This document shows, piece by piece, positions 43,505-53,171 of a stretch of DNA of 53,171 nt. Position numbers and translations under genes: made by a program. The number at the start of each line of letters is the position of its first letter. Positions within the stretch are counted from its first letter, which is position 1. Origin of the DNA: Enterococcus sp. HY326 (GTDB lineage Bacteria > Bacillota > Bacilli > Lactobacillales > Enterococcaceae); assembly GCF_026157065.1 (NCBI RefSeq), contig NZ_JANLGQ010000006.1:253925-307095 (forward strand), read 5' to 3'. The notes below the pieces were generated by a model, which was not told the origin of the DNA, ran no database searches, and saw only the letters and a program-made list of their open reading frames with translations.

Positions 43505-44344
43505 ATGAATAAATACAAATTCAAAAAGATGCTGCCGAAAATTTTTACCTATCTCTTTCTGATTTTGTTGTCGGTGATAATTATCTATCCGCTTTTGATT
43601 ACGGCTAGTACCGCTTTTAAATCAGGAAACATTGCCTCCTTCTCGTTAGATTTCAATTCCGAGTGGACACTGACCAATTTTGAGCGGCTCTTTACCGAAA
43701 CCCTTTATGGCACTTGGTATAAAAATACTTTGATTATTGCTATATCTGCCATGATTGTTCAGGTAGCGATTGTTACGCTGGCGGGGTATACTTATAGTCG
43801 TTACCGCTTTGCCGGTAAGAAATTCAGTCTGATTTTATTTTTAGTCATTCAAATGGTGCCGACGATGGCAGCGTTGACGGCCTTTTATGTAATGGCCTTC
43901 TTATTGGATGCTTTAGACCGCTATTGGTTCTTGACGATGATTTACATCGGCGGCGGGATTCCGATGAATACTTGGCTGATGAAGGGGTATTTTGATACCG
44001 TACCGATTGACTTGGATGAGTCGGCGGAATTAGACGGCGCCGGACATATCCGAATATTTGCCCAAATCGTGTTACCATTAGTACGGCCGATGATTGCCGT
44101 ACAAGCGTTGTGGGCCTTTATGGGACCATTTGGCGAATTTATGTTGGCCCGCTTCTTATTGCGGACTCCGGAAAATCAAACGGTTGCCGTAGGACTGCAA
44201 ACCTTTATCAGCGATGTCACCAATCAAAGAGTGTCGCTATTTGCGGCGGGAGCCATTTTAATTGCCCTGCCGATTTCAATCCTTTTCTTCTTCCTACAAA
44301 AACATTTTGTCACCGGCTTAACTTCTGGAGGAACCAAAGGCTAA
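43505..44344 (+). CDS. malD: Maltodextrin ABC transporter permease, MalG type
   Basis: A 279-residue permease with six predicted helices. The EAA loop is [18 protein letters not shown], and the ending [14 protein letters not shown] is characteristic of MalG/MdxG proteins. It pairs with MalC to form the channel. GGAAGGGGAG lies before the ATG and overlaps the end of malC, so the two are translationally coupled. Confidence 0.94.
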   Translation: MNKYKFKKMLPKIFTYLFLILLSVIIIYPLLITASTAFKSGNIASFSLDFNSEWTLTNFERLFTETLYGTWYKNTLIIAISAMIVQVAIVTLAGYTYSRYRFAGKKFSLILFLVIQMVPTMAALTAFYVMAFLLDALDRYWFLTMIYIGGGIPMNTWLMKGYFDTVPIDLDESAELDGAGHIRIFAQIVLPLVRPMIAVQALWAFMGPFGEFMLARFLLRTPENQTVAVGLQTFISDVTNQRVSLFAAGAILIALPISILFFFLQKHFVTGLTSGGTKG

Positions 44345-44369
44345 TTATTTTTTGAAAGGATGTTGAAAC

Positions 44370-45206
44370 TTGAAAGCTGAACAGTTTCCGATTAATTATT
44401 TTAGCGGTATCGCTTCACCAAGAAAAATCTTTTTAGGCAGGAAAAATTTCAGTTGGTTTCAACTGATTTTCATCTATATTTTTTTAAATGCTTTATTATT
44501 GATTCCGGTCACTTTAAATTTGGCTACCAGCTATCAGTTTTCTTTAGCAGATTCACTGCCGGAGGTCGCAGCCCTCTTAGATGACCAGACCGCAGCCGCC
44601 TTTTCCGAGTTGCCAATTGAAAACGGCGAATTAGAGAGCAGTGAGTCAACTATTTTAAATCAAAGCGCAGACGGAATTGTCGGTGTTAATTTAACTGAGG
44701 CTGAGCTGGCGGGGCAAACAACAGTTGTTAATTTTACCCCGACCACTTGGCAGATTACGGGTTTACAGGGGGAACGGGAATACAGCTTTGAGCTGTATTA
44801 CACCGACAGTTTAAATCCTAGTCAAGCTACTAGCGGAGCAGCCTTGCAAAAGCTGCTTGGCCAGCAATTTTTTGCCAATCAGCGGCTGCCGATTATTATC
44901 AGCGCTCTATTGGCCACCGGCTTTCTGCTGTTTGTGATGAATTTGTTCTTAGTTTTGGGGAGCGCCTTTTTCCTTTGGCTGACCAAAAAGAGCAGCTTTT
45001 CCTCCATCGGCTCCTTTAAAGAAAGCCTGAGCATCATCATTCAATGTCTGGGCTTAGGCACGATTTTAGCCTTTGTTTTTGGGCTGATTTACTATGACGT
45101 GACCATGATGATTGCTGTTCAAATGTTGACGATGATTATTTTGCTTTTTGCAATTTACATCCGCACCAAATTTAAAGACCAGAAAGTGAGTGGAGAAAAT
45201 GTATAA
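44370..45206 (+). CDS. malA: DUF1189 membrane protein, maltodextrin-utilisation protein MalA
   Basis: A 278-residue membrane protein of the DUF1189 family, the one called MalA in streptococcal malACD operons. It starts with a cytoplasmic segment and a helix (about residues 30-50). An extracytoplasmic domain of about 120 residues follows, then three more helices in the last 100 residues. Its role is unknown, though its place beside malC and malD is conserved. The start appears to be TTG at 44370 behind GAAAGGATG. The last 8 nt overlap the maltose phosphorylase gene. Confidence 0.82.
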   Translation: MKAEQFPINYFSGIASPRKIFLGRKNFSWFQLIFIYIFLNALLLIPVTLNLATSYQFSLADSLPEVAALLDDQTAAAFSELPIENGELESSESTILNQSADGIVGVNLTEAELAGQTTVVNFTPTTWQITGLQGEREYSFELYYTDSLNPSQATSGAALQKLLGQQFFANQRLPIIISALLATGFLLFVMNLFLVLGSAFFLWLTKKSSFSSIGSFKESLSIIIQCLGLGTILAFVFGLIYYDVTMMIAVQMLTMIILLFAIYIRTKFKDQKVSGENV

Positions 45207-47490
45207 AAGGTTGTTTGAAATTGATCCTTGGAAAATAGCGACCCATCAATTAGATGTGGAAAATAAACGTTTAATGGAAAGTTTAACCTCCATCGGCAAT
45301 GGCTATATGGGGATGCGTGGCATGTTTGAAGAAACCTATTCCGGGGAAACTCATCCCGGCACGTATTTAGCTGGCGTCTGGTTTCCAGATAAAACCCGGG
45401 TCGGCTGGTGGAAAAACGGCTATCCCGATTATTTCGGCAAGGTAATCAATGCCGCTAATTTTATCGGCATGGAAATCGTTATCGACGGCACCGAGGTTGA
45501 TTTAGCGAAGGGGACTTATGACGATTTTTACACTGAGTTGGATATGCGCAACGGGGTCTTAAAACGCAGCTATCTCTATCAGCAGGGGGATGCCAAAGTT
45601 AAATTCACCTTTGAACGCTTTGTCAGCATTGTCACCAAGGAGCTGGCCTTTGTCAGAGTCTCGGTTGAGATTTTAGCTGGTGAGCCGCTGATTGAAATTC
45701 TGTCAAAAATTGACGGCAATGTCCGCAATGAAGACAGCAATTATGAAGAAACTTTCTGGCTAGAAAAAAATCGTGGCAGTCAACCGGAATTGGCCTTTTT
45801 AACAACCGAAACGATTCCCAATAATTTTGGCACCCCACGTTTTTCGGTAACGACTGCTATGAAAAATCAAATTTATCGGGAAAGTCTGCGGGAATTACGC
45901 AGCAGTCCACTGCAAGTCGGCGAGTGCTTCTCTGTTAACGGACAAACTGGCGACCAATTCGCCGTTGAAAAAATGGTGGCGGTCATCACCAGCCGTGACG
46001 TCGAAGAAGCCGAGCAGGTCAAAGTAGTTCGAAAACTAATTGATCAAAATAGCAGCAAAGATTTTACAGAACATTTAGCTGAGCAGACTGCTGCTTGGGG
46101 AGCCCGCTGGCAACAGGCGGATGTCAAAATTGATGGCGACCCGGAAGCGCAACAGGGTATTCGCTTCAACCTCTTCCAGCTGTTTTCAACTTATTATGGA
46201 GAAGATGCCCGCTTAAATGTTGGACCAAAAGGCTTCACCGGCGAAAAATACGGCGGGGCAACCTATTGGGACACAGAAGCCTATATCGTACCGATGTATC
46301 TGTCTGTGGCGGAACCGGAAGTCAGTCGCAAATTATTGGAATATCGCTACAATCAATTGCCGGGGGCCTTCATCAATGCCCGCCGACAAGGCTTAAAGGG
46401 TGCGCTTTATCCAATGGTGACCTTCACGGGAGTCGAGTGCCACAACGAATGGGAAATCACCTTTGAAGAAATTCACCGCAATGGTGCAGTGGCCCATGCC
46501 ATTTATAATTACACCAATTACACCGGCGACACCAGCTATCTTTATAGTGATGGCATCAAAGTTTTGGTCTCGATTGCCCGCTTCTGGGCGGATCGGGTAC
46601 ATTATTCTAAACGCCAGCAAAAATATATGATTCACGGCGTCACCGGGCCAAATGAATATGAAAATAATGTCAATAACAACTGGTACACCAACTATATTGC
46701 CGCTTGGGTCTTAAAATATGCAGCGGAAAACTATCCCAAATCTTTAGCGGCTTCGCAAAAGGAATTGGATGTTAGCCCAGAAGAGCTGACCCACTGGCAG
46801 GATATTATTGACAATATGTACTTCCCTTACAATGAAGAACTTGATGTTTATGTCCAACATGACACCTTCTTGGATAAGGATTTAATGCCTACTAGTAAAC
46901 TGGCACCAGAAGACCGTCCATTAAATCAGCACTGGTCTTGGGATAAAATTTTACGCAGCTGCTTTATCAAGCAGGCGGACGTTTTACAGGGCATGTATTT
47001 CTTCGGTAATCGGTTTACTAGAGAAGAAAAAATGCGCAACTTTGATTTTTACGAGCCGATGACGGTCCACGAATCTTCCTTGTCACCATGTGTGCACTCG
47101 ATTTTAGCGGCAGAATTAGGCAAAGAGGAAAAAGCGATTGAGCTATACAAGAGGACTGCCCGTTTAGATTTGGATAATTATAACAACGATACCGATGACG
47201 GCCTCCACATTACTTCAATGAGCGGCAGTTGGCTGGCGATTGTCCAAGGCTTCGCCGGCATGCGGACCTTTGACGAAGTGCTAAGCTTTAAGCCTTTCTG
47301 TCCAGCCGATTGGCAAGGCTATTCCTTTGTGATTAAATATCGGGAACGGCAAATCGAAGTGACTGTTGATCAAAGTCAAGTTACTTTGAAATTAAAAGCT
47401 GGAGCAGTGTTAGACTTGAAACTTTATGACCAAGCGCTGACCTTAGAAGCAGCGCAGCCAATTGTGACTTCAATTCAAAAAAGCGAATAA
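45199..47490 (+). CDS. mapA: Maltose phosphorylase, GH65
   Basis: A 763-residue cytoplasmic enzyme of glycoside hydrolase family 65. It splits maltose with phosphate into glucose and beta-glucose-1-phosphate, saving one ATP. The N-terminal beta-sandwich includes [18 protein letters not shown]. The catalytic acid is E486 in [12 protein letters not shown], at the place of E487 of the Lactobacillus brevis enzyme, and [18 protein letters not shown] is typical of maltose rather than trehalose phosphorylases. The start at 45199 gives the usual N-terminus; a GTG at 45190 is possible. The usual neighbour, beta-phosphoglucomutase, is missing here. Confidence 0.94.
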   Translation: MYKRLFEIDPWKIATHQLDVENKRLMESLTSIGNGYMGMRGMFEETYSGETHPGTYLAGVWFPDKTRVGWWKNGYPDYFGKVINAANFIGMEIVIDGTEVDLAKGTYDDFYTELDMRNGVLKRSYLYQQGDAKVKFTFERFVSIVTKELAFVRVSVEILAGEPLIEILSKIDGNVRNEDSNYEETFWLEKNRGSQPELAFLTTETIPNNFGTPRFSVTTAMKNQIYRESLRELRSSPLQVGECFSVNGQTGDQFAVEKMVAVITSRDVEEAEQVKVVRKLIDQNSSKDFTEHLAEQTAAWGARWQQADVKIDGDPEAQQGIRFNLFQLFSTYYGEDARLNVGPKGFTGEKYGGATYWDTEAYIVPMYLSVAEPEVSRKLLEYRYNQLPGAFINARRQGLKGALYPMVTFTGVECHNEWEITFEEIHRNGAVAHAIYNYTNYTGDTSYLYSDGIKVLVSIARFWADRVHYSKRQQKYMIHGVTGPNEYENNVNNNWYTNYIAAWVLKYAAENYPKSLAASQKELDVSPEELTHWQDIIDNMYFPYNEELDVYVQHDTFLDKDLMPTSKLAPEDRPLNQHWSWDKILRSCFIKQADVLQGMYFFGNRFTREEKMRNFDFYEPMTVHESSLSPCVHSILAAELGKEEKAIELYKRTARLDLDNYNNDTDDGLHITSMSGSWLAIVQGFAGMRTFDEVLSFKPFCPADWQGYSFVIKYRERQIEVTVDQSQVTLKLKAGAVLDLKLYDQALTLEAAQPIVTSIQKSE

Positions 47491-47510
47491 GTTTTATGTT
47501 TAGCATTAGA

Positions 47511-47563
47511 AAAAAACGGAGCTTCTCCCAAACCAGCTTGCTGGTGGGGAAGCTCCGTTTTTT
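47511..47563. terminator. Bidirectional terminator between mapA and the CPBP protease gene
   Basis: AAAAAACGGAGCTTC (47511-47525) pairs perfectly with its complement at 47549-47563 (15 bp). A second small stem, CCAGC/GCTGG, lies in the loop. It overlaps the last codon of the convergent gene. Confidence 0.92.
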
Positions 47564-48500
47564 ACGCAACAGAATTACGGAGTTGTTTTGACAATTTCTT
47601 TTGAATCAGAAATAGCAGAAGACCAATCGCAAGTAGCCCGATAAGTGTGCAGGCCAGACCACCTTCTAGCCCAAAACTGCCACCGTTTAACCAAGCGGTC
47701 TTATCCGCCAAAGTTGTCGTGAAAATCGCCGAGTTACCGTCAAGATTTTGCCCGCTGACGTTAATACCAAAAACGGGTCCCAGCATAAAATTCCAGATAG
47801 TATGGGCCGCCCCAACCACCCACAAATTCTCAGTGAGATAAAATAATAGTGAAAAGACAAAGCCAAACAGTATCAGATTAATCAGCGAGGTCAAAGATAT
47901 GTTTGGATTTGCTCCATGGAACAACCCAAACAAAATCGAATTTCCGACAATTGCAATAGTTGCATTTTTCCGGTGGCCGACTAGGTTCATCAGATAGCCT
48001 CTAAAAAAGACTTCCTCTGTCATCCCTTGTACCATAAAACCTAAGAATAAAAGCACAATCATCAGCCAATTGGTGGACTGACTTAGGCTAACTGATGCGC
48101 TGTTGAATAAAAGACACAAGCCTAGGACCAGCAAAAGACCAATAGCACCTAGCGCTAACCCAACTAAATAGTTTACAACCAGTTTAGTTTTTACAAAACC
48201 TAAGGCTGCTAAAGGTTGTTTGTTAAAAAATTTGAAGATAACTAATAGAACAATTAAAGGAATAGCAAAGGTAAATAAGTTCAACAATGTCGCTTGAGTG
48301 AGCTCCGTTAAGTTATCTAAAGTGTTAGGCTGTTGGCTGAGGGCGATATAAATGACTAGTATTATGGCTAAGATAATAGCCACCGCCATCTGGGCCGCCA
48401 TAAAAATTACGATGGTAGTGAAAAATGGCAGCCACCATTTTCGCTCGGCTGGTTCATCAATCAAATTCATACTGGGAATTTTCGGTAATCTAGAAAACAT
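47562..48500 (-). CDS. CPBP family intramembrane metalloprotease
   Basis: A 312-residue polytopic membrane protein of the CPBP (CAAX protease and bacteriocin-processing, Abi) family. The three active-site motifs are present: EEVFFRG (EExxxR), FGLFHG (FxxxH) and HTIWNF (HxxxN), on separate helices in the middle and second half. Members cleave prenylated or other membrane substrates, and in lactic acid bacteria some give bacteriocin self-immunity. No bacteriocin gene is next to it. AAAGGACG lies before the ATG. It is on the opposite strand to its neighbours. Confidence 0.9.
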   Translation of the reverse strand: MFSRLPKIPSMNLIDEPAERKWWLPFFTTIVIFMAAQMAVAIILAIILVIYIALSQQPNTLDNLTELTQATLLNLFTFAIPLIVLLVIFKFFNKQPLAALGFVKTKLVVNYLVGLALGAIGLLLVLGLCLLFNSASVSLSQSTNWLMIVLLFLGFMVQGMTEEVFFRGYLMNLVGHRKNATIAIVGNSILFGLFHGANPNISLTSLINLILFGFVFSLLFYLTENLWVVGAAHTIWNFMLGPVFGINVSGQNLDGNSAIFTTTLADKTAWLNGGSFGLEGGLACTLIGLLAIGLLLFLIQKKLSKQLRNSVA

Positions 48501-48823
48501 AAGTCACGTCCTTTTCAATTTTCTTGGTAAATCAAACTAGTGCTAAGCAAAACAAAAAATAAATTGAAAGATTTCTGAATAATTTATCAAGCTAACTAGT
48601 ATTGTACCTTTTGGATAAAAATTTAGGTACTAACAAGTTTGTTAGGGCTTGTACTTAAACGTCAGCGCAAAATCAAAAAAATTATGAGTTTAACTACTTT
48701 TAGGAGGTTCGCTAACGCCGAATGAGTAGCCCCACCGCTCCACCCGCAATCAAGAAAAGTTGAAATATTTTCTGAAGGCTAGTATTATGCAAGAATGAAT
48801 GCAACTCAAGAGGAGAAAAAGCG
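48501..48823. other. Divergent region between the CPBP gene and hslO
   Basis: A 323-bp gap. It contains an inverted repeat CTAACAA/TTGTTAG near 48631-48646, a locally GC-rich patch (48700-48755) with two tiny plus-strand frames of 13 codons each (48684-48725 and 48722-48763) that overlap as ATGA, and the hslO promoter. The mini-frames lack a well-placed ribosome binding site and are not called as genes. Confidence 0.5.
48760..48788 (+). promoter_or_regulatory. Promoter of hslO-dus
   Basis: TTGAAA (48760-48765), a 17-nt spacer and TATTAT (48783-48788). Confidence 0.65.
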
Positions 48824-49711
48824 ATGACAGAAGATTATTTAGTAAAAGCCTTATGCTACGACGGTTTTGTGCGGGCCTACGCAGTGAAGGCGACAGAGGC
48901 AGTGGCAGAAGCCCAGCGTCGCCATGATACTTGGCATACCGCCTCGGCAGCTTTAGGCCGCACGATGGTCGGCGCCCTTTTATTAGGCGCGACTCTCAAG
49001 GGCGACGATAAATTAACCGTAAAAATTCAAGGAGATGGACCGGCTGGTGCGATAGTTGTTGACAGCAATGGCCACGGCGATGTCAAAGGCTATATTAAAA
49101 ATCCCCACATCAGTCTGCCAGCTAATCCTCAAGGGAAATTGGATGTTAAAGGGGCTGTCGGAACAGAGGGTATGTTCGTGGTGATTAAAAATTTAGGGTT
49201 GAAGGAACCTTTTTCTGGTCAAACACCGATTGTCTCCGGTGAAATTGGCGAAGATTTCACCTATTACCTAGCAGTTTCTGAACAAATCCCCTCAGCGGTG
49301 GGCCTAAGCGTTTTGGTGGACACTGATGACAGCATTAAGACAGCTGGCGGCTTTTTGATTCAAATCATGCCAGGAGCCGACGAAGCCATCATTGATAAAA
49401 TTGAACAGCAATTACAGGGAACTCCTTTAATCTCAAAATTATTAGATGAAGGTCAAACGCCGGAGGAAATTTTACAAGGGCTAGTTGGAACCGAACAATT
49501 AGAAATTTTAGAAAAAATGCCAGTTCAGTTTAAATGCGACTGCTCTAAGGAAAAATTTGCTTCAGCAATTATCGCCTTAGGACCAGACGAAATTCAGCAG
49601 ATGATTGATGAAGATCACGGTGCTGAAGCCGTCTGCGCATTTTGCAATAACAAATACTACTACGATGAAGCCGACCTTCAAGCCTTGAAGGCCGAAGCGC
49701 TAGGAGAATAA
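48824..49711 (+). CDS. hslO: Redox-regulated chaperone Hsp33
   Basis: A 295-residue cytoplasmic holdase switched on by oxidation and heat. The substrate-binding domain fills residues 1-230, and the C-terminal zinc switch has C238 and C240 in KCDCSKEKF and C271 and C274 in [10 protein letters not shown], the four redox cysteines of the family. AAGAGGAG precedes the ATG. It is followed after 1 nt by dus, so they form one operon, as in other enterococci. Confidence 0.96.
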   Translation: MTEDYLVKALCYDGFVRAYAVKATEAVAEAQRRHDTWHTASAALGRTMVGALLLGATLKGDDKLTVKIQGDGPAGAIVVDSNGHGDVKGYIKNPHISLPANPQGKLDVKGAVGTEGMFVVIKNLGLKEPFSGQTPIVSGEIGEDFTYYLAVSEQIPSAVGLSVLVDTDDSIKTAGGFLIQIMPGADEAIIDKIEQQLQGTPLISKLLDEGQTPEEILQGLVGTEQLEILEKMPVQFKCDCSKEKFASAIIALGPDEIQQMIDEDHGAEAVCAFCNNKYYYDEADLQALKAEALGE

Positions 49712-49712
49712 T

Positions 49713-50726
49713 ATGTCTGCATTAAATCAAAGCTGGAAAATCGGCGATGTTGAAATTCCCAATCGAGTCGTCGTGGCTCCGATGGCGGGCATCACCAACG
49801 CCGCCTTTCGGGTCACCGTCAAAGAGTTCGGTGCTGGCCTTGTGGTGATGGAAATGATTAGCGATCAAGGGATTCATTTCCGCAACAAAAAAACCTTGGA
49901 AATGCTCTACATTGATGAAACGGAACATCCTTTAAGTGTGCAGATTTTTGGCGGCTCTAAGGAGAGCCTGGTGGAGGCGGCAACCTTTGTCCAAGAAAAT
50001 ACCACCGCAGATATCATTGACATCAACATGGGCTGTCCCGTCAACAAAGTGATTAAAGCCGAAGCCGGTGCCAAATGGCTGCTGGATCCCAACAAGGTTT
50101 ATGAAATGGTCGAGGCGGTTTCAGCCGCCGTCGATATTCCCGTGACGGTCAAGATGCGTACCGGTTGGGATGAAGACCACGTCTTTGCGGTGGAAAATGC
50201 TCTGGCTGCCCAATCAGCAGGAGCGGCGGCGATTGCGATGCACGGACGCACACGAGTTCAAATGTACGAAGGCCATGCCAATTGGGAAATTTTAAAAGAA
50301 GTCAAAGAGCATTTGACGATACCCTTCATGGGTAATGGGGATGTCCGCACCCCAGAAGACGCCAAGAGCATGTTAGAAGAAGTCGGCGTAGATGGCGTGA
50401 TGATTGGCCGAGCTGCACTAGGCAATCCTTGGATGATTCACCGCACCCAGCAGTATCTGGAAACTGGTGTGCTGATGCCCGAACCTAGCCCGCGGGAAAA
50501 AATTGCCACGGCGAAATTGCACTTGAGCCGTTTAGTCACTTTAAAAGGCGAAAAGGTTGCCTGTCGAGAGTTCCGGCAGCACGCAGCCTACTATCTAAAA
50601 GGTGTTTCCCGGGCTGCTAAAGTCAAGGCGGCGATTAATCAGACAGAAAATGAAGCGACAATTGCAGGTTTGCTGGATGATTTAGTGGATAAATTGGAGA
50701 GCAAAGAAAAAATGACTAGCATCTAA
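49713..50726 (+). CDS. dusB: tRNA-dihydrouridine synthase (DusB type)
   Basis: A 337-residue flavoenzyme that reduces specific uridines in the tRNA D-loop. The FMN-binding TIM barrel starts VVVAPMAGITNAAFR, the catalytic cysteine is C108 in INMGCPVNKV, and HGRTRVQMYEG and GNGDVRTPEDA are also typical. A helical tRNA-binding domain closes the protein. The start is 1 nt after the hslO stop, with CTAGGAGAA in the end of hslO as ribosome binding site. A terminator follows about 180 nt later. Confidence 0.94.
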   Translation: MSALNQSWKIGDVEIPNRVVVAPMAGITNAAFRVTVKEFGAGLVVMEMISDQGIHFRNKKTLEMLYIDETEHPLSVQIFGGSKESLVEAATFVQENTTADIIDINMGCPVNKVIKAEAGAKWLLDPNKVYEMVEAVSAAVDIPVTVKMRTGWDEDHVFAVENALAAQSAGAAAIAMHGRTRVQMYEGHANWEILKEVKEHLTIPFMGNGDVRTPEDAKSMLEEVGVDGVMIGRAALGNPWMIHRTQQYLETGVLMPEPSPREKIATAKLHLSRLVTLKGEKVACREFRQHAAYYLKGVSRAAKVKAAINQTENEATIAGLLDDLVDKLESKEKMTSI

Positions 50727-50839
50727 CTTGTAGCAAATTTTTTTGTAATTGATGCATTATTGCATTTTAAAACTAAAACTATTTATAGATAAGCCTACTG
50801 GTCGGTTTAGCCAAATACAAAATTCTCAAAGATTTTTAT

Positions 50840-50880
50840 TATAGAAGAAAAACGCAACAGCTTAGATTCTTTCTTCTATA
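50840..50880. repeat. 11-bp inverted repeat between dus and lysS
   Basis: TATAGAAGAAA (50840-50850) and TTTCTTCTATA (50870-50880) are perfect inverted arms around a 19-nt loop, without a T tract after either arm. The role is unknown. Confidence 0.4.
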
Positions 50881-50905
50881 TAAAGATAGCTACTGAAAAA
50901 TATTT

Positions 50906-50947
50906 AACTGCGACTTCTACAAAAGAGGTCGCAGTTTTTTATTTTTT
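50906..50947 (+). terminator. Terminator upstream of lysS
   Basis: AACTGCGACTTC pairs with GAGGTCGCAGTT (12 bp, one G-U) around a 7-nt loop, followed by T4-A-T6. It ends hslO-dus transcription. Confidence 0.88.
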
Positions 50948-50965
50948 AAGGAAAAGAATTTCAAC

Positions 50966-50994
50966 TTGCATTTTCCGGTCTTCATTGGCATTAT
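50966..50994 (+). promoter_or_regulatory. Promoter of lysS
   Basis: TTGCAT (50966-50971), a 17-nt spacer and CATTAT (50989-50994), the -10 with a TG extension. Confidence 0.5.
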
Positions 50995-50996
50995 AG

Positions 50997-52523
<1,527 letters not shown>

Positions 52524-52541
52524 ATTAGAACACAGAGTATA

Positions 52542-52580
52542 CCTGCTGATAAATTTGATTATCAGCAGGTATTATTTTGT
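52542..52580 (+). terminator. Terminator of lysS
   Basis: ACCTGCTGAT and ATCAGCAGGT form a perfect 10-bp stem, followed by ATTATTTTG, 18 nt after the stop codon. Confidence 0.85.
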
Positions 52581-52638
52581 AGAAGGTCATTTTATATGTC
52601 AATTGCAAAAGAAAAATGAAGATATTTAACAACTTTGA

Positions 52639-52675
52639 TTTTTTTGAGATTTTTTAAACTTTTTTCACTTTTTTT
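52639..52675 (+). promoter_or_regulatory. Phased T-tracts (UP-like) upstream of rRNA promoter P1
   Basis: Four T-tracts begin at about 52639, 52650, 52660 and 52669, close to one helical turn apart, and end just before the P1 -35. Such phasing bends DNA and resembles an UP element. Confidence 0.55.
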
Positions 52676-52676
52676 G

Positions 52677-52705
52677 TTGACGAAGAATGCTTTACATGAT
52701 AAACT
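52677..52705 (+). promoter_or_regulatory. rRNA operon promoter P1
   Basis: TTGACG (52677-52682), a 17-nt spacer and TAAACT (52700-52705), about 350 nt upstream of 16S. Confidence 0.65.
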
Positions 52706-52835
52706 AACGAAGTTGCTTGAGACGACGGTCAAACATTAGTCATACCAATGCTTACCGGATTTTCAAGAAATGTTTTCAGTCCTCTATATTGAACGACAAA
52801 TTTCAAATTATTGAAAAATAAATTAGAGAAAGTTG

Positions 52836-52864
52836 TTGACAATCAGCTACAAAGCTGATAAGAT
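52836..52864 (+). promoter_or_regulatory. rRNA operon promoter P2 with a palindromic spacer
   Basis: A perfect TTGACA (52836-52841), a 17-nt spacer and TAAGAT (52859-52864). The spacer is almost entirely the inverted repeat ATCAGCT-ACAA-AGCTGAT (52842-52859). Confidence 0.85.
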
Positions 52865-52922
52865 ATAAAAGTTGCTGAAACAACAGATTCACTTCTTTTT
52901 AAGAAGCTGAATTGCAACATGT

Positions 52923-53047
52923 AGACCTTTGAAAACTGAACAAAGCAAACGAACCAATGTGTAGGGCGTCCTTGATAGTCAAGGACAAAATAAACATTGC
53001 AAGCAAAAGCTAGCAAACAATTAATGAGCTAACAGTCGCAAGACTGT
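52923..53047 (+). other. rRNA leader with conserved motif and two hairpins
   Basis: AGACCTTTGAAAACTGAACA (from 52923) is the conserved leader sequence found before Firmicutes 16S genes, akin to a boxA antitermination signal. Two perfect hairpins follow: GTCCTTGA-TAG-TCAAGGAC (52968-52986) and ACAGTC-GCAA-GACTGT (53032-53047), the latter with a GNRA loop just before 16S. They may serve processing or antitermination. Confidence 0.7.
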
Positions 53048-53058
53048 GCAAACACTTT

Positions 53059-53171
53059 TATTATGAGAGTTTGATCCTGGCTCAGGACGAACGCTGGCGG
53101 CGTGCCTAATACATGCAAGTCGAACGCTTTTTCTTTCACCGGAGCTTGCTCCACCGAAAGAAAAGGAGTGG
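53059..53171 (+). rRNA. rrs: 16S ribosomal RNA (5' end only)
   Basis: AGAGTTTGATCCTGGCTCAG starts at 53066, the universal position 8 of 16S, so the mature 5' end is near 53059. The gene runs off the right edge within the V1 hairpin. The stem, with CACCGGAGCTTGCTCCACCG at its tip, resembles enterococci of the gallinarum/casseliflavus/avium type more than E. faecalis. This species hint is from memory. Confidence 0.97.

Overview
The window comes from a low-GC Gram-positive lactic acid bacterium, almost certainly an Enterococcus. Three things point there: the housekeeping order pth-mfd-yabM-rqcP-divIC-yabR-tilS-hpt-ftsH ... hslO-dus-lysS-rrn, strong AGGAGG-type ribosome binding sites with some TTG/GTG starts, and the first 113 bases of a 16S rRNA gene whose V1 hairpin resembles the gallinarum/casseliflavus/avium type rather than E. 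faecalis (from memory, not searched).

Region 1 (1-11400) is mostly surface and accessory genes: the 5' part of a cytosine-deaminase-like amidohydrolase, an M3 oligopeptidase diverging from a VanZ-like membrane protein, a secreted NlpC/P60 hydrolase with five GDWDGDG repeats, an unusually long DUF2922 protein, and a 1550-residue wall-anchored coiled-coil protein followed by about 960 bp of AT-rich non-coding DNA.

Region 2 (11400-17500) is a small tricarboxylate locus. A GntR/FCD regulator diverges from an operon encoding a CitMHS transporter, a complete aconitase and a LigI-like TIM-barrel hydrolase. A cre-like site overlaps the operon promoter. No citrate lyase, isocitrate dehydrogenase or isocitrate lyase is present here.

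Region 3 (17500-32300) starts with an Ldt(fm)-type L,D-transpeptidase and L-lactate dehydrogenase on the minus strand. The conserved housekeeping block follows on the plus strand: pth, mfd, yabM, rqcP, divIC, yabR, tilS, hpt and ftsH (RNA quality control, repair, envelope, division, tRNA modification, purine salvage, proteolysis).

Region 4 (32300-47600) separates ftsH from hslO with an alpha-glucoside island holding two routes. The first is an RpiR regulator, a GH4 6-phospho-alpha-glucosidase and a PTS EIICB (maltose taken up as a phosphate ester). The second is a LacI/MalR regulator, a GH13 neopullulanase-type enzyme, an ABC maltodextrin importer (malX, malC, malD), a DUF1189 MalA and maltose phosphorylase. 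Two MalR palindromes with TTACCGGTAA cores and several cre-like sites sit on the promoters. No ABC ATPase, PTS EIIA or beta-phosphoglucomutase gene is in the window, so these must be supplied elsewhere.

Region 5 (47560-53171) contains a CPBP intramembrane protease (minus strand), then hslO-dus, lysS, tandem rRNA promoters P1 and P2, the rrn leader and the start of 16S rRNA.

The most noteworthy observations are: the transporter-aconitase-lactonase operon, which may represent an isocitrate-lactone (or related tricarboxylate) route; three 120-165 nt multi-stem terminator elements, two of which look like inverted copies of one repeat family; the mosaic composition and doubled sorting motif of the giant surface protein; the orphan, extended DUF2922 protein; and a palindrome filling the spacer of rRNA promoter P2. 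No insertion sequence, CRISPR array, tRNA gene or phage gene was seen.
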